A stretch of 42,551 nucleotides of DNA. It comes from Thermoplasmata archaeon (GTDB lineage Archaea > Thermoplasmatota > Thermoplasmata > Lutacidiplasmatales > UBA184). Below are positions 22,965 through 32,062 of this stretch, in pieces. Each line of letters opens with the position of its first letter. Positions within the stretch are counted from its first letter, which is position 1. The stretch lies in assembly GCA_021809545.1 (NCBI GenBank), contig JAKAYL010000013.1, positions 1-42,551 on the forward strand, written 5' to 3'. Below the pieces are notes generated by a model. It was not told the origin of the DNA and searched no databases. It was given only the letters and a program-made list of their open reading frames with translations. The translations under genes and the position numbers were made by a program.

Positions 22965-23420
22965 TTACCTCCCTCTTGCCGGATGCCTTCCTGCGTCCCT
23001 GGAAGACTTGTCGTCGAAGGAGCGCTCAAGGGAGTTCCCGGTGGGCACAGACCCTGTGAGCACCGGGGCGTTCCTCAATCGATCCTCGGCCTCCTTGACC
23101 CGTTGGTCGACACCGAGCTGGGCTAGCCCGTAGCGGACGCACATGGCGATCGCGTCCTCCAGGCTGCCCCCGTGCACCCGCTGAGCAAAGCGCGTGAGGA
23201 GCTCTACCTCCTCGGGTGCAAGTCGTGCCATCGGTCCCTCCACGGGTCGAGGCTGGCCAGACATCTCCCGTAGTCGTGCCTCAAGGAATTGCTCGATCGC
23301 GGATCGGACAAGGGCAGAGCGGTTGCGGAAGTCGCCCGCAAGAACGTAGGAGTCCATGGCTTTGAGCTCCTGCGGTGAGCACCGAACCGCCAGCTTTTCT
23401 TCCCCGACCCTCTCTCGCAT
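22965..23420 (-). CDS. Ribbon-helix-helix (RHH/CopG-like) transcriptional regulator
   Basis: KLAVRCSPQELKAMDSYVLAGDFRNRSALVRSAIEQFLEARLRE typical RHH; start MRERVGEEK at 23420 preferred because 23421-23462 contains operator-like palindromes. Confidence 0.75.
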   Translation of the reverse strand: MRERVGEEKLAVRCSPQELKAMDSYVLAGDFRNRSALVRSAIEQFLEARLREMSGQPRPVEGPMARLAPEEVELLTRFAQRVHGGSLEDAIAMCVRYGLAQLGVDQRVKEAEDRLRNAPVLTGSVPTGNSLERSFDDKSSRDAGRHPARGR

Positions 23421-23428
23421 ATTCCTTT

Positions 23429-23461
23429 TGTCAGACAATACCACTTGGATTTTGTCGGACA
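23429..23461. promoter_or_regulatory. Tandem palindromic sites TGTCAGACA and TGTCGGACA
   Basis: TGTCNGACA at 23429-23437 and 23453-23461, both between the TATA box and the RHH start codon. Confidence 0.5.
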
Positions 23462-23484
23462 CCCGAGCAGTAAAAAGATTTTAG

Positions 23485-23494
23485 ATTATATAAA
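23485..23494 (-). promoter_or_regulatory. TATA box of RHH-ftsZ-like operon
   Basis: Minus-strand GTTTATATAATC, with an expected TSS near 23462. Confidence 0.55.
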
Positions 23495-23524
23495 CCATTC
23501 GTTGGAGTGGAAGCGCCGGGGTCG

Positions 23525-24409
23525 TCACGGTGCCATTGTCAGACGTTCCGCGCCGCTCGCCGTGAGCAAAAAGGTGGCCTCCGCTTGGGAGACCCAGCCT
23601 CCTGCCTCCTCGAGAAACACGGGATACGTCTGAATGATCGGACGCTTCCGAAGGGGAAACTTCCGGAGGTCGAGGTCCTTCACCCAACGGAGACAGAAGG
23701 GCAGCGTGCTGAACTGCCGGTGCAGCTCTTTGAGCTCCGGCTCGCTGTCGGCGGGAGGTGCCTCTCGGAAGCGCAAGATGTTCCCGAAAGGACCGTTGCG
23801 GATGTGCCCCACCCCGTTCGTGGCGAACGGCTCGACGGCCACGACCTCACCGACCTCGAGGAATGAGGGACGGACCTCCGTAGAGTTCGGCACCGACTTT
23901 CCGGCGTGCAGCCTGTAGCGCTCCACCGTGTGGCCCATGAGGTCCTTGATCGGTGTGAACCCCCGTCGCTGGATGGCTCCCTCGATAGCGCGGGTGACTT
24001 GGTCCGTGGTCATGTCCCCGTGCAGCACACGCTCGGCGGCATCGAGGGCCTCGCGTGCGGCGGAAACGAGCGAACTGTACTTCTGGGCCCCGACCTCCAC
24101 GGTCGTCGCGTTGTCGGAGACATACCCGTCGAACTGGGCCCCCACGTCCAGCTTCACCACCTGGCCCTTCTCGAACCTGCGGTCGAAGTCCGGGGGCGGC
24201 GTGAAATGGGCCGCCTCGTTGTCGAGCGAGATGTTCACCGGGAAGGAGGGCAGGCACCCCTCCTTCCGGATCAGTCCCTCGATCTCCTCGGCGACATCGA
24301 GGAGGGAAGTGCCCGGACGGATCAGCGAGGCCCCAAGGTGGAGAGCCCTCGCTCCCACGAGTCCCGCCTTCCTCCAAGCCTCGACGTTCTCGGTCAAAGT
24401 AGCTCGCAC
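23525..24409 (-). CDS. map: Methionine aminopeptidase, type II
   Basis: FPVNISLDNEAAHFTPPPDFDRRFEKGQVVKLDVGAQFDGYVSDNATTVEVG...LMGHTVERYRLHAG. Confidence 0.93.
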   Translation of the reverse strand: MRATLTENVEAWRKAGLVGARALHLGASLIRPGTSLLDVAEEIEGLIRKEGCLPSFPVNISLDNEAAHFTPPPDFDRRFEKGQVVKLDVGAQFDGYVSDNATTVEVGAQKYSSLVSAAREALDAAERVLHGDMTTDQVTRAIEGAIQRRGFTPIKDLMGHTVERYRLHAGKSVPNSTEVRPSFLEVGEVVAVEPFATNGVGHIRNGPFGNILRFREAPPADSEPELKELHRQFSTLPFCLRWVKDLDLRKFPLRKRPIIQTYPVFLEEAGGWVSQAEATFLLTASGAERLTMAP

Positions 24410-24478
24410 CTCCGAGACTTCGGGCCCTAATAATCCTCGCTCCTCGAGTGGAAGCCTTGTCGGACCTTTGCCCAGGAC

Positions 24479-25054
24479 CTAGCGGGGTACGACCCTGGGC
24501 CGCTCACCGGTCAGGTCGATCAAGGTGGAAGGTTGTCCCGAAGGAGCCGGGGGAAGGTCCAGGCAGACCTCCACTCCGTCCCCCAGGACCCGGCGGATCT
24601 CCGCGAAGGTCCGACAGTTCGGCGCACCGTGCCGGTTGGCGGAGGTCGAGGTCACCGGGCCGGCCCGGTGAGCCAGCGCTCGGGCAACGACGTGGTCCGG
24701 GATCCGGACTCCGAGCGTTTCCCCCTTCAAGAGGACCCCGGGGGCGAAGTGCTTGCGGGCCCGGGGGCTGGCCGGAACGAGGAACGTGTAGGGCCCGGGA
24801 AGGGAGGTACGAAGGAGGGCCCGGGTTCGGGGCGTGAGCCGCGCCCAGGGCTCGATCTCTTCTACGGAAGAGAAGAGGACGGAGACCGGACTTCCCTCCG
24901 GGCGGCCCTTGACCTCGAAGAGGTGGCGGAGCGCCGGGGCGGAGTCCGCCCGGACCGCCAGTCCGAGAAGGGTATCGGTGGGATGCGCTACGATCTTCCC
25001 GGCAGAGAGGGCCCTGAGGGCCTTCGCAAGGAGCGGCTCAGAGGTAATCCTCAT
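24479..25054 (-). CDS. L-threonylcarbamoyladenylate synthase (Sua5/YciO/YrdC)
   Basis: GKIVAHPTDTLLGLAVRADS...VKGRPEGSPVSVLFSS...PGPYTFLVPAS...GVRIPDH...VTSTSANRHG; start MRITSEPLL at 25054, overlapping ndk. Confidence 0.88.
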   Translation of the reverse strand: MRITSEPLLAKALRALSAGKIVAHPTDTLLGLAVRADSAPALRHLFEVKGRPEGSPVSVLFSSVEEIEPWARLTPRTRALLRTSLPGPYTFLVPASPRARKHFAPGVLLKGETLGVRIPDHVVARALAHRAGPVTSTSANRHGAPNCRTFAEIRRVLGDGVEVCLDLPPAPSGQPSTLIDLTGERPRVVPR

Positions 25055-25514
25055 CCGTTCGTTCGTAGGGATGGTAGTCCTTCTCGGTGAAGTAGAGGGC
25101 AAGCTCCCGCTGTGCCGTCGCCACCGAGTCGGAGGCGTGGACGACGTTCGGGGTGAGGGAGAGCGCAAGGTCCCCGCGGATCGTGCCCGGACCCGCCTCC
25201 CAGGGCTTCGTCGCCCCGTTGAGGGAGCGGATGACCTGGACGGCATTCCTTCCTTCGATCGCCATGACGAGCACCGGGGAGGAGGTGATGAACCGGACGA
25301 GTTCCCCGAAGAAGGGTTTGGCCTTGTGCTCCTCGTAATGCTTCTCCGCCAGTTCCTTCGGGATGAGCATGAGGCGGGCGGCGACGATCTTGAGCCCCTT
25401 CTGCTCGTACCGGGAGAGGACCGCTCCCACGAGCCCCCGCCGGACACCGTCCGGTTTGACCATCACAAACGAGCGTTCCAACTTGGCGGGGTCCTTCTTC
25501 GCTGCCTCGACCAT
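25038..25514 (-). CDS. ndk: Nucleoside diphosphate kinase
   Basis: ERSFVMVKPDGVRRGLVGAVLSRYEQKGLKIVAARLM...ALSLTPNVVHASDSVATAQRELALYF. Confidence 0.95.
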   Translation of the reverse strand: MVEAAKKDPAKLERSFVMVKPDGVRRGLVGAVLSRYEQKGLKIVAARLMLIPKELAEKHYEEHKAKPFFGELVRFITSSPVLVMAIEGRNAVQVIRSLNGATKPWEAGPGTIRGDLALSLTPNVVHASDSVATAQRELALYFTEKDYHPYERTDEDYL

Positions 25515-25681
25515 GCTGGGGGGAGGAGGAGGGCCTTTTTAAGCTTCCAGTGACAGAAATCCTGCCCCCGTGAGGAGGTTCTGCAGCGGCGAAACCTTCC
25601 GGGGAAAGAAGGCTCCATTCTTCCGGCAAGCTTCTGAGGAGTTATAAACAGCCCAAGCTTGCTCAATTTTGGTGAACTGAA

Positions 25682-26284
25682 ATGCTGTCCCAAAAGCTAC
25701 CGGAGTATACACTCGAGGCATACGACCCCAAGACCGAGGCCTCCAAGAAGATCAACCTCCCGAAGGACATCGCCGGTCACTTCACACTGATCTTCTTCTA
25801 TCCCGCGGATTTCACCTTCGTCTGCCCGACCGAGCTCGCCGACCTCCAGAACCGTAAGGCAGAGTTCGAGAAGCTGGGTCTCGAGGTCATCGTGGCCAGC
25901 ACCGACACGGTCTTCACCCACAAGGCGTGGGTCGAGTCCGAGGAGCTCCTCCATGGGTTCGGCTACCTCATGGCCGCCGACCACAACGGCAGCTTCTCCC
26001 GCGCCCTCGGTATCTACAACGAGGCCTCGGGTCTGGCCCAGCGGGCCAGCTTCCTCGTCGACCCGGACGGGATCGTGCGGGCCGAGTACCGCGTGGAATC
26101 GAACATCGGACGGAGCGCCGGGGAGATCCTCCGCCTGGCGAAGTCGTTGAAGTTCGTCCGGGAGAACCCCGGTGCCGCCTGCCCCGCCAGCTGGGACGAG
26201 GGGGCTGCGACCCTGACCCCGGGCCTGAAGATCGTCGGACACGTGGGCGAGGCCCTGAAGAAGGCCCAGCACGCCAAGGCCTGA
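25682..26284 (+). CDS. ahpC: Peroxiredoxin (AhpC/Prx1-type)
   Basis: FTLIFFYPADFTFVCPTELADL, second Cys in ENPGAACPASW; TATA-like GTTATAAAC upstream. Confidence 0.93.
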   Translation: MLSQKLPEYTLEAYDPKTEASKKINLPKDIAGHFTLIFFYPADFTFVCPTELADLQNRKAEFEKLGLEVIVASTDTVFTHKAWVESEELLHGFGYLMAADHNGSFSRALGIYNEASGLAQRASFLVDPDGIVRAEYRVESNIGRSAGEILRLAKSLKFVRENPGAACPASWDEGAATLTPGLKIVGHVGEALKKAQHAKA

Positions 26285-26317
26285 ACTCCCGGTCGTTCCG
26301 GACCGCCCCCGCAGGAC

Positions 26318-27247
26318 TCAGTCCGAAGGGGGCGGGAGCTTGGAGATCCTTCGAGCGAGCTCGAGCGCCGCCTCCATGTTGTGACGGGAGACCTCCTCGA
26401 CGTTGACCCCGAGGGGGACCCGTAGCCGCTTGCGCCGAGCAAAGGCGAGGATCTCCTTGTAGAGGTTCATGGAGAGGTTGATGGAGGATTCCACCACGTC
26501 TTCCGAATCCGAGAGCACCGAGGACTCGACGTGCTCCGGTATCTCGATCCCGAGCCATCGCACGAACTCGAGGTCCCCATCGTCGTGGATGGGGGCGAAG
26601 CTGAGGAGGACGGTGGCCGGCTGCACCCGGTAGTTCTTGCAGAGGGCGTCGTACTGGAGCAACAGGTCCTTGACCCCCGCCGTGTCGTAGAGGATCTGGG
26701 TCGTGGCGAAGAAGGCGCCCGCCACGGTCTTGGCGAAGAGCCGCTCCGGTTCGGCCGGCCGGGACGGAAGCGTGACGGCCCCGGAAAGTCCCGCTTCGAT
26801 CCCCTCCGCGTGGAACAGGTGGGAAATGATCCCCTCCGCTTCGAGCACGTTCGGACCCGGATACTTGCGCAGGTGGCTCGTTCCCCCCACCAAGATGATG
26901 TTGTGCAGATCGAATTCTTCGATCGTCTCCTTGGCCCACCGAAGGAAGTCCCCGTGGGAGGCGAGGTGGACGACGACCTTGTTGACGACCACCTCGATAT
27001 CCGTCTTCTTCCGGAGCATCTGGGAGAAGACGCGGGGATCGTAGGTCCGGTAGAACGGGAGCCCCAGGTGGTTCTCATCCACCACCTCGGGAAGATTCAC
27101 CGCGCAGACCCGGGGGAGCGAGGCAAGCCCCTCGGCGAGCGCCGCAAGGTTCTCCCGGATATAGTTCTCGCTCGCGCGACGGGGGGGTGGGAGCGCCTCA
27201 AAGAAGATCGGACCTTTGCGAATGACCTCCTTGAGAATTGTGCTCAC
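26318..27247 (-). CDS. Methylenetetrahydrofolate reductase-like protein
   Basis: GPIFFEALPPPRRASENYIRENLAALAEG...NIILVGGTSHLRKYPGPNVLEAEGII; MetF-like TIM barrel pattern and position next to metE. Confidence 0.7.
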   Translation of the reverse strand: MSTILKEVIRKGPIFFEALPPPRRASENYIRENLAALAEGLASLPRVCAVNLPEVVDENHLGLPFYRTYDPRVFSQMLRKKTDIEVVVNKVVVHLASHGDFLRWAKETIEEFDLHNIILVGGTSHLRKYPGPNVLEAEGIISHLFHAEGIEAGLSGAVTLPSRPAEPERLFAKTVAGAFFATTQILYDTAGVKDLLLQYDALCKNYRVQPATVLLSFAPIHDDGDLEFVRWLGIEIPEHVESSVLSDSEDVVESSINLSMNLYKEILAFARRKRLRVPLGVNVEEVSRHNMEAALELARRISKLPPPSD

Positions 27248-27338
27248 CTCTCTCGAACCCGACGCCGGAAATGTGGTCCCGTTGTTATTACCTTTTTGTA
27301 GTGTAACTTATTTATTAATTAAGTTTCCACCCACCGAG

Positions 27339-28283
27339 ATGCAGACCGAAGCGGGTACTACCACGTTCCTTCCGCGCCCGGAAGAGCTTGTCACTGCGAC
27401 GCGGGAATTGGACCGGGGCCGGAGGTCCAGGGAAGAGGTCGACAAGCTGGTGACCAAGTGGACGGGCGAAGTGTATCGGGTCGAGGATCGCCTGCACTTC
27501 GCGTGGAAGACCGGGGGCCACCTCTCCTGGCAGGACCTGTTCCGCCCCATCATCGATTCCTCCGACGGCATGGTCGCCGGTGCCCTTACCCGCTGGTTCG
27601 AGACCAACACGTTCTTCCGGCGACCGGTCATCGAGGACCTGCCTCGGCTGCGCGCCGGAGCCTTTGCACAGCACCTTCCCCCTCCCGAACAGCGTCTGGC
27701 CCTCATCCTCCCGGGCCCCTGGACCTTCGCGGGGCTCGCGGAGAACCGCACGGGGAAGGATCTGACGGAAGTGGCCTCCGCCCTCACGACCCTCCTCCAT
27801 GACCTAACGCTGGAACTCCTCCAGAAAGGGGTCCAGCACATCTTGCTCCACGAGCCGCTCCTCGCATACGCGGACGAGGTCCCTGAGGCGGAGCTCACCC
27901 AGCTCTATCACTCGCTGACCGAGGGGATCGCCCCGGAGCGGTTCCTCATCTGGACCTACTTCGGGGACGGTTCCTGGCTCCTTCCCCAGGCTTCCAAGCT
28001 CCGGGTCTCCGGTGTCGGTGTCGACCTCGCGGAGACCCCGCTGTCGAACCTGACCCGGCAACCAGTTCCCAAGGGTGTGACCCTGGGTCTCGGGTGCATC
28101 GATTCCCGGACCTCGCTCCCGGAAGACCCGAAGGACATCCAGGATGTCCTGCAGAAGATCGGGGAGGGAGCCCGGCCCGAACGCGTCCTCCTGGGACCGA
28201 GCTCCCCACTGGACCTCCTTCCCTGGGAGACCGCGGTCACGAAGCTCTCGGTACTAGGCGAAGTCCTGGGGAGGTCGGGGTAA
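27339..28283 (+). CDS. MetE N-terminal-like / UroD-fold methionine synthase component
   Basis: Barrel-type protein (RLALILPGPWTFAGLAENR, LLHEPLLAYADEVPEAELTQLYHSL) directly upstream of the MetE catalytic domain gene; 2-nt gap. Confidence 0.7.
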   Translation: MQTEAGTTTFLPRPEELVTATRELDRGRRSREEVDKLVTKWTGEVYRVEDRLHFAWKTGGHLSWQDLFRPIIDSSDGMVAGALTRWFETNTFFRRPVIEDLPRLRAGAFAQHLPPPEQRLALILPGPWTFAGLAENRTGKDLTEVASALTTLLHDLTLELLQKGVQHILLHEPLLAYADEVPEAELTQLYHSLTEGIAPERFLIWTYFGDGSWLLPQASKLRVSGVGVDLAETPLSNLTRQPVPKGVTLGLGCIDSRTSLPEDPKDIQDVLQKIGEGARPERVLLGPSSPLDLLPWETAVTKLSVLGEVLGRSG

Positions 28284-28285
28284 CC

Positions 28286-29419
28286 ATGTCCGAGGTCCCC
28301 TTGCTGCCCACCCAGGAGGTGGGATCCCTCCGGAAGCCGTTCTGGCTCGTGGAAGGCGCCCGGCGCGGGAAGCTCTCGGATGTTGCCGTGGACGAGCTGG
28401 AGGGTCTCCTCCGGCGGGTCCCCTTCGCCGATGCGAACGATCCCCGCTTGAAGAGCCTCTTGGAAGGGAACGCCTCCTCGATCCCCGTGGAGTCCCTCCG
28501 CGAGCTCGGTTCGCTCTTCGGGCTCCGTTTCCTCGAGTCGGCCGGCCTCGACATCGTCTACGACGGCGAGATGCGCCGGGTGGAGATGTACGAGTACCCC
28601 ATCCGCCAAGCGACGGGCTTCCAGTTCCTCGGACACGTCCGCTCCTTCGACAACAAGTACTACCTGAAGGCCGCCGGCGTCGATGCCGTGGGACTCAGGG
28701 CCCCCTACCACCTCGAGGAACTCTCGTTCGTCGAGCAGCAGACGCAGCGGGTCTCGAAGATCCCCGTCACAGGGGCCTACACCCTCGCCGACTGGTCCTG
28801 GAACGAGTACTACCTCCGGAAGCAGAAGGGCTGGAAGGGACCTGAGCAACGGCGGGCGGCCCAGCGGGAGTTCACGATCGAGATCGCCCGGAAGGTCATC
28901 CGGCCCACCCTCAAGGCCCTGGTCGAAAAGGGGGCCAAGGTCATCCAGATCGACGAGCCGGCCGCGGGAACCCATCCGGAAGAGACCGATCTCGTGGTCG
29001 AGTCCTTCAACGAATCGACCGTGGGGATCGATGCCAAGCTGGTCATGCACATCTGCTTCTCGGACTACAATTGCCTCTTCCCGGGAATGCTGGAGGCCAA
29101 GAGATGCCGGCAGTTCCTCCTGGAGTTCGCGAACCGGGACGTGGAGGGCCGGGACGGCTACGCCGACCTGGCGCTCTTCTCCGACGTGAACGACGGGAGA
29201 GAGGTCGGTCTCGGGGTCCTCGACATCCACCGGGACAACATCGAGACCCCCGAGAAGGTCGAGGAACGGATCCTCAAGGCGGCCCGGTACCTCAAGGACC
29301 CCTCCCAGATCTATGTCAATCCCGACTGCGGACTCCGGACGAGGACGCTGGACGTGGCGTGGCAGAAGCTTGTCAACATGGTCCGAGGGACCGAGCTCGC
29401 ACGGAAGAAGCTCGGGTAA
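28286..29419 (+). CDS. metE: Cobalamin-independent methionine synthase MetE, catalytic (C-terminal) domain protein
   Basis: PTQEVGSLRKPFW, AYTLADWSWNEYY, IQIDEPA, LVMHICFSDYNCLF, NPDCGLRTR. Confidence 0.85.
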   Translation: MSEVPLLPTQEVGSLRKPFWLVEGARRGKLSDVAVDELEGLLRRVPFADANDPRLKSLLEGNASSIPVESLRELGSLFGLRFLESAGLDIVYDGEMRRVEMYEYPIRQATGFQFLGHVRSFDNKYYLKAAGVDAVGLRAPYHLEELSFVEQQTQRVSKIPVTGAYTLADWSWNEYYLRKQKGWKGPEQRRAAQREFTIEIARKVIRPTLKALVEKGAKVIQIDEPAAGTHPEETDLVVESFNESTVGIDAKLVMHICFSDYNCLFPGMLEAKRCRQFLLEFANRDVEGRDGYADLALFSDVNDGREVGLGVLDIHRDNIETPEKVEERILKAARYLKDPSQIYVNPDCGLRTRTLDVAWQKLVNMVRGTELARKKLG

Positions 29420-29500
29420 GGGGTTCGGCAGGCCCCCTTACCGGACAGGGTTCCCCGTGATCGCTCGTCTTGGTGAGACCCCAACGGAGGACCCTCTCTC

Positions 29501-31543
29501 GTGAACCTCGCCGTCCTTGTCCTCGAGCTGATCCTCTACGTCGTGATCTTCCTCCCGGTCGGAGACCTGATCCTCGAAGGGGCCGCACGGGTCCTCAAGC
29601 ACCCCCTGAGGCTCTCGGTCCCCGAGCGAGCCCTGGCCGCCTTCTACACGGGGGGCGGGGGCCTCTATCTCCTGGCCTACGTGCCCGGGGGCCTCTTCCG
29701 TCCCCTGGTGGTAGGAGCGATCCTCGGGGTCGCTGGGCTCCTCTGGTGCGTTCTCCGCGCACGGACCGCGGCCGCTTGGGGCCAGGGGTTCCTCCGGAAC
29801 CCGGCGAACCACCTGCGGAGGCGCTGGGCCCTGACGACCGTGCTCTTGGTGAGCTTCGGCCTTCTCGTCTTCGAGGCGATCGTGCTGGGAGGACGGGTCG
29901 CCCCGAACACCTTCGACGGAGGAATGCAAACCCTGTTCGTCGCACTGCTCTTGCACAACCACGTCGCTGCCACCACCCTGCAACCGTTCGCCGCGATGGG
30001 AGTGACATACCCGCAGGGCACCACGGTGGCCCTCGCCGCCTCCTCGATCCTCTTCGGGTGGTCCCCGATGACGACCCCCGTCTACCTGACCCCGCTCTAC
30101 GCCCCGCTCTTCCTCCTCGCCGCCTACCTCTGGACCCTTCGAACCGGGAAGGATTCCCCCGCCCAGGCGGAGCGCTTGGGGGTGCTCGTGGTCCTCTTCC
30201 TCGCACTTGTGGAGACCTGGCCCCGGTTCCTCGTGGGCGGTTCCTACGATTTCCTCTTCGCTCTGCCGCTCATGTTCCTGCTTCTCGGCATCTCGGAAAC
30301 GGCCCTCCCGGCCCGCCGGTGGCAGGACGCGGTGCTCCTGGGCGTGGGCCTCGGGCTCACCGCCTCCTATTCGGTGGTCGCCGCCCAGGTCCTCTTCGGA
30401 CTGATGCTCGTTCTCTCCCTCCGCGGACCGTGGAAGGCAGCTGGGAACCTGCTGGGGAGGATCCGCACCCTAGGGATCCTGGGGGGGCTTGGGCTCCTCT
30501 TCGTGCTGCCGAGCCTGGAGGGCATGGTCGAGTGGTGGAGCTACCCGGGACACGTCCTCACGCCCCTGGGGGGAAGCCAGGTCCCCACCACCGCGACCCA
30601 TTCTTCGCTGCCCAGTCTTCTCCCGACTCTCCTGGACCCGTTCCTCTTCCGGTCCACCGACGTGTGGCTTTCCCCATTCCCCGTTCTAAAGATCGTGCTG
30701 GCGGTACTGCTGGTGGCGGGGGCGCTGTGCCTTGTCTTCGTGGCCCTCGACCTCTGGCCCACACTCCGCAGGGAATTGCCCCGGCGGTTCGTAGTTCAGA
30801 CGTTGGCAGGGGTCTTGGTCACGGTCCTGCTCATCCTGAGCCTGGCGGGGATTGCGGCCGCCTTGTCCCTTGACTTCCTCCCCACGAACGTGAGCGAGGT
30901 CTCGATCCTCTTGTTCCTCTTCTATGGGATGGTGATCGTGATCTTACCCCTCCTCGCCTTGGAACATCTCCCCAGAGAGCGGAAGAAGAAGCTGACCAAG
31001 GGGGCCCTTGGGATCGGCATCGCCGTGCTGATCTTGGCCGTGCCGCTGGGAGCGGGAGTAGTGATCACAGGGGTCTCGGCGCCCACCTACATCGGTGCGC
31101 TCACCAGCAACCTCTCGAACGTCTCTCCAGGGGATTTGAATGCCCTGGAGTGGTCCGCCACCCACCTTCGCTCCTGCTCGACCGTCTTCGCGGCGCCCGG
31201 CTCCGCAGCCGAGTTCTTGCCGTCGTACGTCGAGGTGCATCTCGACTTTCCCATGATCCCTGCGCCACGGAATGCCTCGTACTCCACGGCGATGGCGCTC
31301 CTCGTCAACGGGTCGCTTACTCCCACCGTGGTGAACGACCTGAGGGCACTGAACGTGACGGAGGTCTTCGTGACCGGGCAGACCAACGTCTTGTGGAAGC
31401 CCCTCCTGCCCGCCCCGCTTCTCGCGGATACCGGCAATTTCACGCTGCTCTTCCACCAGGAAGATGCCTATATCTTCCAGTTCGAGCCCGTGGTCTCATC
31501 TCAGGGATGTCCCGCACTCCCGAACGCCCAGCCAGGGGTGTGA
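29501..31543 (+). CDS. Large polytopic membrane protein
   Basis: 680 aa with more than ten hydrophobic segments and a soluble C-terminal domain with several N-X-S/T sequons. Confidence 0.75.
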   Translation: MNLAVLVLELILYVVIFLPVGDLILEGAARVLKHPLRLSVPERALAAFYTGGGGLYLLAYVPGGLFRPLVVGAILGVAGLLWCVLRARTAAAWGQGFLRNPANHLRRRWALTTVLLVSFGLLVFEAIVLGGRVAPNTFDGGMQTLFVALLLHNHVAATTLQPFAAMGVTYPQGTTVALAASSILFGWSPMTTPVYLTPLYAPLFLLAAYLWTLRTGKDSPAQAERLGVLVVLFLALVETWPRFLVGGSYDFLFALPLMFLLLGISETALPARRWQDAVLLGVGLGLTASYSVVAAQVLFGLMLVLSLRGPWKAAGNLLGRIRTLGILGGLGLLFVLPSLEGMVEWWSYPGHVLTPLGGSQVPTTATHSSLPSLLPTLLDPFLFRSTDVWLSPFPVLKIVLAVLLVAGALCLVFVALDLWPTLRRELPRRFVVQTLAGVLVTVLLILSLAGIAAALSLDFLPTNVSEVSILLFLFYGMVIVILPLLALEHLPRERKKKLTKGALGIGIAVLILAVPLGAGVVITGVSAPTYIGALTSNLSNVSPGDLNALEWSATHLRSCSTVFAAPGSAAEFLPSYVEVHLDFPMIPAPRNASYSTAMALLVNGSLTPTVVNDLRALNVTEVFVTGQTNVLWKPLLPAPLLADTGNFTLLFHQEDAYIFQFEPVVSSQGCPALPNAQPGV

Positions 31544-31626
31544 GAAGCGGCGACCCGGCCATAATGGGTTGGGTCCCAAGAGAACGAGAATATCCTCTCG
31601 GGTTGAAACGCGACCGGCCGCGGACA

Positions 31627-31646
31627 CCCTCGGTTCCTACCGAGGG
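31627..31646. terminator. Hairpin between convergent genes (possible bidirectional terminator)
   Basis: CCCTCGG-TTCCTA-CCGAGGG, perfect 7-bp stem between stop codons of convergent genes; no T-run seen. Confidence 0.4.
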
Positions 31647-31681
31647 GAATTGTCTAAGGGACGGGAAGACCGAAGGGACGT

Positions 31682-32062
31682 CTAGTCCTTCGAGCTGTCT
31701 TCCGCGTCGTCTTCCTTGTAGTCGGACGAGCTCGAGGAGGAGTCCTCTTCCTCGCTCTCTTCGCCATCCTTGTCCGCGCCCTCTTCGGATTCCTCCTCAG
31801 GGGTCACGGCGGCGCCGCCCTTCCGTCCGAAGACGAGGAAGTAGAGCAGACCCGCGACGATGATTGCGATGACCACGCCGATGATAGCGTAGTCCGCCAC
31901 GGGAAGACCACTCTGGTTCTGCCCGGGGGTGGTGTACTGCGATTGTGGGGGCATGGAGGCGGCGTTGATCGTCAATCCCTGGAAGGCGGCCACGAGTACG
32001 AAGAGAGTCATGATGGCGCCCAGACCCAGTCCTATGCCCTTTCGAGCTTTCGTAGAAAGCAT
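31682..32062 (-). CDS. Small membrane protein with Ser/Glu/Asp-rich C-terminal tail
   Basis: MLSTKARKGIGLGLGAIMTLFVLVAAF... second TM ADYAIIGVVIAIIVAGLLYFLVFG, tail EEESEEGADKDGEESEEEDSSSSSSDYKEDDAEDSSKD; start at 32062 with TATATA about 25 nt upstream (probably leaderless). Confidence 0.65.
   Translation of the reverse strand: MLSTKARKGIGLGLGAIMTLFVLVAAFQGLTINAASMPPQSQYTTPGQNQSGLPVADYAIIGVVIAIIVAGLLYFLVFGRKGGAAVTPEEESEEGADKDGEESEEEDSSSSSSDYKEDDAEDSSKD

Noticed and set aside
27956-29230. 424-aa minus-strand ORF opposite metE
   Set aside because: Antisense of a clear MetE gene with typical artefact composition.
29470-30873. 467-aa alternative frame within the large membrane protein gene
   Set aside because: P/R/G-rich out-of-frame translation; frame +29501 gives coherent TM helices.
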